34,316 nucleotides of DNA from Prevotella sp. GTDB taxonomy: Bacteria > Bacteroidota > Bacteroidia > Bacteroidales > Bacteroidaceae. The notes under the pieces were generated by a model that ran no database searches, was not told the origin of the DNA, and worked only from the letters and a program-made list of their open reading frames with translations. The translations under genes and the position numbers were made by a program. Where the stretch lies: positions 1 through 34,316 of the forward strand of contig JALFNY010000080.1 in assembly GCA_022774105.1 (NCBI GenBank), given 5' to 3'. Of this stretch, positions 24,326-32,100 are shown piece by piece; within the stretch, counting starts at the first letter, position 1, and the number at the start of each line of letters is the position of its first letter.

Positions 24326-25587
24326 TGTGCCTTGTTTTCCGCGTTGGTGTTGCTGTTACCCTTTTGTTTTCCGCCGTTCTCCTTGTTGTGATGAGGTTTC
24401 CCTTCTCCTGCATCATTGTTCTTTTGCTTCTTCTTTTTCTTCTTTTTCTTGGCGGAATCAAACCTTGTCAGGTCTGCGTCATCGAGCAGGTCTTTGGGTT
24501 TCTCGGGCATTTTCTGCCGTGTATCCTCAGCGAGTGACAGGGGTTTCCTGCCCTCTTTGTTCATCTCTATTATCTCTTTTGCTCTTTCGGCGGTTATGGT
24601 TTCGAGGTTTGCTGCTATGCGTTTGCCGGTGGAGTAGGTCAGTAGTCCTGAGAGAATGTCTTTCTTGAACAGGTAATAGTCGTTGTCCTGGGTCTGCAAT
24701 ACGGTGTCATGCGGCGGCAGTTTCTTACCTGCTTCTATGTAGTTGTCTATTTCATAGTTGAGGCAACACTTCAGTTTTGCGCACATTCCAGCCAGTTTTT
24801 GCGGGTTGGGTGATATGTCTTGATAGCGTGCGGCGTTGGTGCTTACGCTGGAAAAGTTCTTCATCCACGTTGCGCAGCATAGTTCTCTGCCGCATGGTCC
24901 GGTGCCTCCTATTCGCCCAGCCTCCTGCCTTGCGCCTATTTGTTTCATCTCAATGCGTACGTGGAAGGTGTCTGCCAGCACCTTAATGAGTTGCCTGAAG
25001 TCCACGCGTTCGTCTGCTATGTAGTAGAATATGGCTTTGTTTCCGTCGCCTTGGTATTCTACGTCTCCGATTTTCATTTCCAGTCCGAGGTCTTTTGCTA
25101 TCTGTCGGCTTTGTATCATGGTTGCTTCTTCTCTGCTTTTTGCTTCGTAGTAGCGTTCCATGTCGTTGTCTTTTGCTATGCGATAGACTCTTTTTACGTC
25201 GTCTTCTGACCTCAGGTTTGCTTTTCTCATTTGTAGTTCTGCCAGTTTTCCTGTCAGAGTGACGATGCCGATGTCGTGTCCTGGTGCTGATTCTACTGCT
25301 ACCCAGTCGCCTTTTTGTAGGTCAAGGCTGTTGATGTTGTGGTAGTATGCTTTGCGGGTGTTTTTGAATTGCACTTCTACTATGTCTGTGCTCTCGGTGT
25401 TTCCGGGCACGTCTGCCAGCCAGTCGTATGTGTTTAACTGGTGGTCGCTGCGTGATACGCCGCGTCGGCACAGGCCTCTTGCGCAACTGGTGCCCAGTGT
25501 GAATCTCATATTTTGGTAGGAGTCGCCTTTGTTTTCTTTCTCGGGCGTGTTGTTTTGTGGCTGCTCCTGTGTTTTGTTTTCGTCCAT
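24322..25587 (-). CDS. ricT: RicT-like PSP1 domain protein
   Basis: PSP1/RicT proteins (YaaT in Bacillus) belong to a complex with Fe-S cofactors that influences RNase Y-dependent mRNA processing in Firmicutes; the role in Bacteroidetes is unknown. The 421-residue protein has a hydrophilic N-terminus, a Cys cluster 'CARGLCRRG', the PSP1 core (about 65-300) with 'GRIGGTGPCGRELCCATW' and 'GMCAKLKCCLNYE', whose cysteines are the candidate cluster ligands, and a low-complexity basic tail with a nine-residue lysine-rich run followed by Asn/Gly/Lys/Gln. It lies 41 nt after holB and overlaps gldH. Confidence 0.9.
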   Translation of the reverse strand: MDENKTQEQPQNNTPEKENKGDSYQNMRFTLGTSCARGLCRRGVSRSDHQLNTYDWLADVPGNTESTDIVEVQFKNTRKAYYHNINSLDLQKGDWVAVESAPGHDIGIVTLTGKLAELQMRKANLRSEDDVKRVYRIAKDNDMERYYEAKSREEATMIQSRQIAKDLGLEMKIGDVEYQGDGNKAIFYYIADERVDFRQLIKVLADTFHVRIEMKQIGARQEAGRIGGTGPCGRELCCATWMKNFSSVSTNAARYQDISPNPQKLAGMCAKLKCCLNYEIDNYIEAGKKLPPHDTVLQTQDNDYYLFKKDILSGLLTYSTGKRIAANLETITAERAKEIIEMNKEGRKPLSLAEDTRQKMPEKPKDLLDDADLTRFDSAKKKKKKKKQKNNDAGEGKPHHNKENGGKQKGNSNTNAENKAQ

Positions 25588-25628
25588 ATTGTTGTGTGGG
25601 GTTGTGGTTTGTTGATGGTGTTGGCTTG

Positions 25629-26729
25629 TTATGTGGTGTGTAGTAGTACTGCTACTTTCATTGTAATGTCAAAGAATACCATTCTGGCGTTGGCGTTTTG
25701 GCCGATGTCTCGCAGTGCGGTTTGGTAGAGTTCTTGGAATCCCAGCACGTTGCCTTCGTTGACAAAGCGTGCGAATTTCTTGCAGAATTCTTCTTCGTTG
25801 TGTGTCATGTATGATAGTTCCGGGTTGTGGAAGTTATACATGAAGGCTTCTCTTGTCATGCGCATGAAGTATGTTAGCAGTCGTTTTTGTTCTTCTCTGC
25901 CCAGTGTTGCGGTGTTTTCGCTCCAGCGTTTGAGGTCTTTTACGTCGCGCAGGTATGCTTTTCTCATCAGTGCCACGAAGTAATCAAAGAAGAGGCGGTT
26001 CTCGTTTCCGGCGTCAAGTTCTTCTATTGCTGTGAGCCAGTTGCCGTTGGCAAGGCGTGTTATGCGTCGTGCGTCCTCTGTGTTTAACATTCTGCGCTGC
26101 ATGAGTGCCTGCTGCATATCGTCGGCGGCGATGGGTTTTACGTCGAAGCGTTGTACTCGGGAGCGTATGGTTTCAAGTAGTTTTTCTGGCTCGCGGCACA
26201 CCATTATGAAGAGTGTCTGTGCTGGTGGTTCTTCAATGAGTTTCAACATCTTGTTGGCACATTCTTGATTCATGCGCTCTGGTAGCCATATTATGCTGAT
26301 TTTCCACCCGCCTTGGTTTGACTTCATGTTCAGTTTTTTTATCAGCTCGTTGGCTTCTCCTACGGTGATGATGGCTTGTTGTTTGTCGGCTTCCATTGCT
26401 TTCATCCACTGTGCCAGTGAGAAGTATGGCCCGTCAGCCATCAGGTTGTGCCACTGTTCTATGTAGTCGTTGCTTATGGGCTTGTATTCTGAACTTTCTT
26501 TTTGTGGCTTTATGGTGGGGAATGAGAAGTGAAGGTCGGGGTGTCTGGTTCCTTTTACCTTGAAGGTGCCTTTGTTTAGTATGTGACAGGCGAGTGCGAG
26601 TGCGAGTGCGAGTTTGCCTGCGCCGTCTGGCCCGCATAACATCATGGCGTGTGGCAGACGGTCTTCGTCTGCCAGCCGCATGAGGCGTTGTGCCATGTCG
26701 TGCTGTCCTATGATGTCAGAGAAATCCAT
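25629..26729 (-). CDS. holB: DNA polymerase III delta' subunit
   Basis: Delta' is the rigid stator of the clamp loader that places the sliding clamp on DNA. The protein, taken from the ATG at 26729 ('MDFSDIIGQHDMAQRL'), is 366 residues. The ORF track's four extra residues read across the predicted transcription start. An AAA+ fold is visible with a Walker A-like 'GPDGAGKLALALALA', the sensor and SRC-like area 'SIIWLPERMNQECANKMLKLIEEPP' with 'FIMVCREPEKLLETIRSRVQ', and a helical C-terminal collar region. The SRC motif appears degenerate, as is common in delta'. It heads the holB-ricT-gldH-porX-tsaE run, with a promoter directly at its start. Confidence 0.92.
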   Translation of the reverse strand: MDFSDIIGQHDMAQRLMRLADEDRLPHAMMLCGPDGAGKLALALALACHILNKGTFKVKGTRHPDLHFSFPTIKPQKESSEYKPISNDYIEQWHNLMADGPYFSLAQWMKAMEADKQQAIITVGEANELIKKLNMKSNQGGWKISIIWLPERMNQECANKMLKLIEEPPAQTLFIMVCREPEKLLETIRSRVQRFDVKPIAADDMQQALMQRRMLNTEDARRITRLANGNWLTAIEELDAGNENRLFFDYFVALMRKAYLRDVKDLKRWSENTATLGREEQKRLLTYFMRMTREAFMYNFHNPELSYMTHNEEEFCKKFARFVNEGNVLGFQELYQTALRDIGQNANARMVFFDITMKVAVLLHTT

Positions 26730-26738
26730 TAATCTGTG

Positions 26739-26763
26739 CAAAGTTACGAAATTTTTTTCGTAA
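26739..26763 (-). promoter_or_regulatory. holB promoter -7 box overlapped by a palindrome; very short leader
   Basis: On the minus strand TAACTTTG (26739-26746) ends 9 nt before the holB ATG, implying a 5' leader of only a few bases. A perfect palindrome TTACGAAA/TTTCGTAA (26744-26751 and 26756-26763) overlaps the box. No clean TTTG sits at the usual upstream spacing. The palindrome could be an operator. Confidence 0.55.
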
Positions 26764-26846
26764 AATGTGCAATAATGGGTAAAAAGTGTGGGTTAAAATC
26801 TGATTAGGTCTGACGCCTTGTCTTGGCTGTTGTTGTGGGGGGAGAT

Positions 26847-26931
26847 GTGAACAGGTGCTGATTGCGTTGTAATCAGGTGCTTTTCACTGTGTAATCAGCA
26901 CTTGTTTGCTATGTAATCAGCACTTGTTTAC
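26847..26931. repeat. 22-bp-pitch palindromic array, four units (locus E)
   Basis: Units at 26847, 26869, 26891 and 26913 keep the exact 22-bp pitch: GTGAACAGGTGCTGATTGC, GTAATCAGGTGCTTTTCAC, GTAATCAGCACTTGTTTGC, GTAATCAGCACTTGTTTAC. Spacers are gtt, tgt and tat. The array starts 33 nt downstream of the nucleosidase stop on the minus strand and lies upstream of the holB promoter. The first unit is inverted relative to the last two, as at locus D. Confidence 0.93.
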
Positions 26932-26964
26932 GGCGTTGTGGGGGTGTTATGGTGTTGTGGTGTG

Positions 26965-27678
26965 TTATTCGTCGTGTTCTGCCAGTGCTGCTATTATCCT
27001 TGCGTTGGCTTCTGTCAGTGCCGTGGCGGCGTGGTGTAGGTTTTCTTGAAATGCTGTCATGTCTTCTTGTTCTGCATCGCGCAGGTTGGTTACTGCCTTT
27101 ACAAGCAGAACGGGTTTGTTGTAGAGGCTGCATACGAAGGCTACTGCCGCACCTTCCATCTCTTTCAGTCGTCCGCCGTTTTGGTCTATTATGGTTTCTT
27201 CTTCGGCTGTCATGTCGAAGGAGGAGCCTGTTGTTACTTTTGCGGTTGGCAGTTGCAGGCTTTCTGCCAGTGCTTCTGTGCCTTGCCATACGGGGTAGTT
27301 GCCCAGTCCCTGTGTGCCCCATTTGTTGTCGCCAGGCACACGGCGGTCGTGGAACATTGCTCCGTTGCCGAGATATACCTGCCCTGTCTTTGCTCCGTAG
27401 CGTTTCCATGCGCCGCAGGTGCCGCTGCTTATCACGATGTCGGGGTGAAGGTGTTCTATGGCTGCCATGGTGGTGACGGAGGCTGCTTCACAGCCTACGA
27501 GGTCACGCTGGTGCTGTGTGCCGTTGAGCACCACGTACAGTTCGCTGTGGCCTGTGCTGCCTCTGTACAACTGGCAGGGCAGGGGAGAGAAGTAATCGGG
27601 TACGTGGCGCAGGTTGAAGTGTTCTATCAGCGGACGGGCTTCGCTGTGCTTGGCTATTATGTAACATATTTTCTTCAT
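26965..27678 (-). CDS. MTA/SAH nucleosidase-like purine nucleosidase
   Basis: A 237-residue member of the PNP/UDP phosphorylase superfamily, closest in layout to 5'-methylthioadenosine/S-adenosylhomocysteine nucleosidases, which split off adenine from SAM by-products. Visible features are the N-terminal strand with Glu13 ('IIAKHSEARPLIE'), 'PDIVISSGTCGAW', and the purine/ribose site 'EMEGAAVAFVC' (Met174 and Glu175). At the catalytic loop, where E. coli MTAN has Ser-Asp, this protein reads 'VKAVTNLRD', placing Asn198 at the Asp position. Other superfamily members, including purine nucleoside phosphorylases and futalosine hydrolase, use Asn there, so the substrate is uncertain. It has its own promoter and an array in its 3' flank. 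Confidence 0.75.
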   Translation of the reverse strand: MKKICYIIAKHSEARPLIEHFNLRHVPDYFSPLPCQLYRGSTGHSELYVVLNGTQHQRDLVGCEAASVTTMAAIEHLHPDIVISSGTCGAWKRYGAKTGQVYLGNGAMFHDRRVPGDNKWGTQGLGNYPVWQGTEALAESLQLPTAKVTTGSSFDMTAEEETIIDQNGGRLKEMEGAAVAFVCSLYNKPVLLVKAVTNLRDAEQEDMTAFQENLHHAATALTEANARIIAALAEHDE

Positions 27679-27796
27679 TGTTTGTGGTTTTTTGTTGTGA
27701 CGGGGTGGGTGGCTTGTTGTTTTGTGGTTGTATGGTGCAGGGGGTGTTGCCTGCGGTTGTCGGGGTGGCGGAGCGTGCTGCTTTGTTGTCTGACTG

Positions 27797-27828
27797 CAAA
27801 GTTAGTAAGTTTGGGCGAATTGTGCAAT
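27797..27828 (-). promoter_or_regulatory. Promoter of the nucleosidase gene
   Basis: On the minus strand ATTG (27825-27828), 20 nt, then TAACTTTG (27797-27804) fit the consensus with one mismatch upstream. The leader to the ATG at 27678 would be about 115 nt. Confidence 0.75.
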
Positions 27829-28230
27829 TTTATCTCTGTTTTTTCTTTTTGCAGTGGTTATGTACCGTGTGTGGGGAGGGTATGGGGCATACGAAAACCC
27901 CTGACCCGTATGTTTTGCACCGTGGGGGTGCGTTCATCGTGGGTCAGGGGAAAATATTATCCTATTAATCTTTTATAAAAACTATAACCTTTTTGTGTTT
28001 TTCTTTTATGAGATATTTAGAGTTGATATGTTTCAAACTAGATTGTTCATTGGACCGCTGCTGACTGTTTTATTCTTCTTACAGTGGTTTTCCTGTCTTT
28101 TTACGCTTCTCTATGCACCGTCTTGCGCCCTGCTTTGTCTCGTCATCACCCGTTATGCTTGTGATGAAGCATGACACTGTCTTGTGCGTAGATAAATGAA
28201 ATAGTCCGAAATCTAATGACCGTTTCTGGT
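27829..28230. other. 400-nt gap with one terminator and a possible remnant frame
   Basis: Between the nucleosidase promoter and the Cys-rich gene I see the minus-strand terminator at 27898-27950 and AT-rich sequence at 27950-28050. On the minus strand a frame without ATG ends at 28079-28081 and reads 'CFITSITGDDETKQGARRC' followed by a Lys-rich end. It runs upstream into the Cys-rich gene in another frame. It has the look of a protein C-terminus but no evident start, so no gene is called. Confidence 0.4.
27898..27950 (-). terminator. Intrinsic terminator downstream of the Cys/Gln-rich gene
   Basis: CCCCTGACCC (27898-27907) pairs perfectly with GGGTCAGGGG (27941-27950), with an inner GCACC/GGTGC stem. 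On the minus strand the stem is followed by TTTT. It lies 280 nt past the nearest minus-strand stop (28231), so that transcript has a long 3' region, or an unseen small gene lies between. Confidence 0.7.
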
Positions 28231-28935
28231 TTAGGCGTGTCTGCCAGTGTGCCTGCGAGCCTTGGGCTGGCGCATGGGTTGTGCCTGACGGGGCTGCTGG
28301 GAGAGTTTCTCGAGATACTCAATGTATTTCTCGTCACCGAGAATCTTGCGCAGTTCAGCACGGTAACTCTTTGTTACGGCTTGTGTCTTCTCTCTGTTCT
28401 CTTTCAGTTTTGCCATGAATTGCTCGCGTCTTGCCTTTCTCTCGTCAGGTGTAGCGGTCGTAGGCTTGCTGGCTTCTGCTTTCTCTCCCTTCTTTATTTT
28501 CTTCTTGTCAGCCTTCTTGTTCTTTGCTTCGGCCTTGTTGTCTTTTGCTTCGGGGGCAGTGACTGCCACGGGTTTGTTGTCTCTCATGGACTGGCGTATG
28601 GCGCGCATCTCTTCTGTTTTCTGTTTTTTCAGTTCCTTTATGGCGTTGATTGTGGTGCTGTCAATGCCGAGAGTCCTTATTACGCGCATATTGACCACCA
28701 TGTCATTCCTGCTTTGTTTTATGCCGCCGCGCTTCGTGGGACGCATCTTTTGTTGGCAGCATTGCCTGCCACGCTGCTTCTGTTGGCACTGTTGCTGCGT
28801 GTTCTGGCAGCATTGTTGCTGGCACGTTGCGCCTGCTTCGGGCTGGGCTGGGCATACTTCTTTATTGTTTTTAGGCTGGGCTTGCATGGTGAGGGCCATG
28901 CTGATGCACACGAGTGCCATAATGATTTTCTTCAT
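28231..28935 (-). CDS. Exported Cys/Gln-rich basic protein, unknown function
   Basis: The 234-residue product has a signal peptide ('IIMALVCISMALTMQAQ', cleavage near residue 20). A short segment then holds seven cysteines in 33 residues (28, 38, 42, 43, 50, 59, 60) set in glutamine: 'CQQQCCQNTQQQC', 'RQCCQQ'. The rest is helical and highly charged: 'IDSTTINAIKELKKQKTEEM', an Ala/Lys-rich linker (about 125-160) and 'DERKARREQFMAKLKENREK' with 'YRAELRKILGDEKYIEYLEKL'. The C-terminal helical part recalls small periplasmic Spy/CpxP-type or DUF4890-like proteins of Bacteroidetes, but I cannot assign it. Metal binding or disulfide chains are possible for the Cys region. An AGAACGTTCT palindrome lies about 50 nt upstream (28985-28994). 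Confidence 0.8.
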   Translation of the reverse strand: MKKIIMALVCISMALTMQAQPKNNKEVCPAQPEAGATCQQQCCQNTQQQCQQKQRGRQCCQQKMRPTKRGGIKQSRNDMVVNMRVIRTLGIDSTTINAIKELKKQKTEEMRAIRQSMRDNKPVAVTAPEAKDNKAEAKNKKADKKKIKKGEKAEASKPTTATPDERKARREQFMAKLKENREKTQAVTKSYRAELRKILGDEKYIEYLEKLSQQPRQAQPMRQPKARRHTGRHA

Positions 28936-29035
28936 AGTGTTGATGGTTTTGTTTTTAAGGGGTTGTTAATTGGTGTTGCTTTTGAGAACGTTCTGTTTAT
29001 ATGACGTATGGGATTGCTGAGGGTTTAACGTATTG

Positions 29036-29074
29036 AAAAAAAATAACCCGCCGGCGATTGTCTCGCCAGCGGGT
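29036..29074 (-). terminator. Intrinsic terminator of the pectate lyase gene
   Basis: On the minus strand ACCCGC-t-GGCGA (29063-29074) pairs with TCGCC-g-GCGGGT (29046-29057) around a 5-nt loop, followed by a run of eight T residues. It is 41 nt after the pectate lyase stop. Confidence 0.9.
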
Positions 29075-29114
29075 CGGTTGTGGGTTGTTGTTGGTTGTAT
29101 TACATTCTCTGCTT

Positions 29115-32100
29115 TTATTGTGCGATGAATGTTTTTTTGTCCTTTATGTATATCTGTCCCCTTATTGGTATGAGGATAGTACGGCCTGACAGGTCATAGA
29201 TTACGCTGCTCTTCTCTGCGTTCTCTGCCTTTACGTTGTCTGTTCCAGTGCTGTTGCCGGTGATGGTGACGCTGGAAACGAATGTTGAACAGCCTTCGTT
29301 ACGCACGATGTAGAACTCTTTTATACCTGCCATTGCCTCTGTTACGGTGATGGTCAGTGCCTCCTCAGTGTTCTTCTGCGTGCAATTAACACTTGCGATG
29401 GCTGCTGCAGCCTGACTGGTATAGAGGCTTACGCCGTAGGGTTTTGTTGCACTTGGGTTGGAGGTGGCGTGACAGGCTATCGTAATCTTGTCTCCTGCCT
29501 CTAACGGGGTGTTGAGGCTGATGAGTATGTACTTGGTGTTTGTCGCGCTGGCGTTACCGTCTAACTTCACAGCGTAGCCTGTGCTAGATATTGTAGAGGG
29601 CTCGATTCTGCTGACATTTCCATACTGGAACAGTCCTCCCTGAGTGGTAATAGGCTCGCTGTAGTTCTTGGTTGAACCTTCAACTACCGCTGCCGGTACT
29701 ATTTCCTTGACCGTAAACTTGTATTTTGCCGTTGCGTCAGTGTCGCCACTGCCTGGTGCCGGGTCTGGTGTCGGGTCAGGGTCAGGTGTTGGGTCGGGCG
29801 TTGGTTCAGCGGCAGAGGGCTCTTTCTCTGTCGCATCTTTCTTGTTAAGAATACGTATTCCCTGTATGTTAAGACCGCCAGTAGAGGTATTTTCTATCTT
29901 TACAAATACGCAGTGTGTGGTGTCAGCAACAGTTGATGAGAAGTTCTTTTCATATATTCCCGATGCGCCCTTGTTCACGTCTGCCACCTTTTTCCATGTA
30001 ACACTGTCAGTGGAGGTGTACAGGTTGAGATATACTGAGCCTGTGCGGTAGAGGTAAACAGCGAATGTTGTGATGCCTTTCTTGCAGCGGAATACTGCTG
30101 AACCGCCGTTGGTAGCACCTGCAGCACTTGCTTTTGCAAGTTGTAGTGAACCGGTATAAACGGTGGAGGAGAAGGTCTTGCCGTTGGCCTCGGCATCGTA
30201 TGCGTAGTCAGGAACGAATGATGAGGTCTCTGAACCTGCCACTGTTCCGTTGGCAAGGGTGATGGTTCCGTCGGCAAGGTATGCCTCTACCTGCGTCTGG
30301 TTGTCGGCATTGAAGAAGAAATAGTCGTCGGCAGTGCCGATGTAAGGCTCTTCTTCCAATGTGCTGTCGATGCCACTGTCATCTGTTCCGCTGTCTGAGC
30401 CGCTGTCACCACTGCCTTCGTTGGAACCGCCGCCTTGCTCCTCGTTGGCACCTCCGTTGGAGATGGTTTTGCCGAAGAAGCCTACAAGCGTGGACTTATA
30501 TGCGTTGATGGCGTCGGAGAGTGCCTGTATCACCTCGGCATTATTGTCTTCGTTGGCTCCGAAGGTCCATGTGAAGTCTCCGTGTTGGCAGCGACCAGCA
30601 CCTAATTCGCCCTTGATTATGGCGGGAACGTCGGCTGCTGCGTCAACTTTATAGTCTGAATACATCAGCGATGGGTCAGTGTCGAAGTTGCTGTAAGTGT
30701 CTGAACCAAGCAGGGCTGTAACCGTTGAGGGTACTTTTTCACTCTTGTTTTCAACTACGTAGGCGTCGAAGTGGGTGCTATAGGTGGCATCTCCCTCTAC
30801 GTATGGCTCAAAACTCTTCTGCCCTGTCATTATGTTTCCGTAGGCCTTGATGCTTCCGCCTGCCTCGCCGGAGAACGTTCCCTTTGTCTCGTCGCTGCTG
30901 CCTACGCCGTTATGAACGTCGGAACCCTGCTTGGAAGCGAGCATCGGGTACTTACAGTTGCGGAAGTAGTTGCTCTCAGCGAATACGTCTGAGCCTGTGG
31001 TAGCACCGATACCGTACTTGGAGTTGCCGTCAAAATAGTTGTTATAGACGTGTACTGACATGGTGCGGATGCGTGGATGACGTGAGTCAGAGTGGTCAAA
31101 CCAGTTGTGATGATAGGTCAGATAGTTAGGGCCTGACTCTGATGTCATGCCGCAGAGGCTTGACTTTCCGCTGTCCCAAAGGTGGTTGTAGGAGATGGTT
31201 GAGTACTTGGAGTCTCCCTTTATGTCAAGTGTTCCGTCGCCTTTCTTTTGGTCTGCCGCGCTGCCGGGCTTGCCATAAAAGAGGTCGAGGTTATGAACCC
31301 ACAGGTTACTGTTGTCTGTGTCCATTGACACGGCATCGTCCATGCACCACATTATGGCAAAGTTGCGCAACTCAACGGAGCACGCATTGCGTATGAGGAA
31401 ACCGAAACCGTGTATCGTGGCGTCCTTGCCTATGCCCTCAATGGTGATGTTTAACTCGGAGTAAGCGTTCTTACCCTTTATCTGCAAGCCTTCCGCAGAA
31501 CTGGAGAAAGCGTCCATGTCGGTGGCTTTCAGCGTGCCTATGATACGGAAGTCGATAGGAGTCTTGTCGTAACCTTTTTGGTATGCGTCGATGATGTTCT
31601 GCAAACCGGTGCACTCTGTGACGTTAGTAGCGTTGGAACCTGTCTGCACCTTGGTGGTGATTGTCTTGGCATTGTCCGCTGTTACATAGAAAACCTTGGC
31701 TCCGTCCTTTAAGGTTCCATCGTTCTTGTAGGCTCCTATGCCTCTGGAAGGGTCGAAAGTGGATGATGCTGTCTTAAAGTGTGCAAAGCCACTACGGTCG
31801 TATGCTGTTGCGGTGAAGGCTGCTGTCTCTGTTGCTTCGGCACTTATCTCAACGTTATTCTGCACTGGTACTACCTTGAACAGGTACTGTCCGGCTTTCA
31901 ATCCCACTGCATCGGCACGGCCGTAAGTGCCATATTCGCGTACTAATTCGGTGTCAAGTTGTTTCCATGTGCTTTCAGTAGTGCTACGAACATAGACGTT
32001 GTAGGCGTAGCCTGCTTCTTTTGTCCATGTTACATAGCCACCTTCGAACCAGCCACCAACGCTTATGTCTGTTATGGTAGCATTTGCAATGCTGCACAAA

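Noticed and set aside
27046-27978. 310-codon plus-strand ORF
   Set aside because: It is antisense to the nucleosidase gene and through its promoter; Cys/Phe/Val-rich composition is typical of a shadow frame.
28216-29004. 262-codon plus-strand ORF resembling a membrane protein
   Set aside because: It is antisense to the Lys/Gln-rich exported protein; reverse frames of such codons give Leu/Phe/Cys-rich pseudo-hydrophobic sequence.
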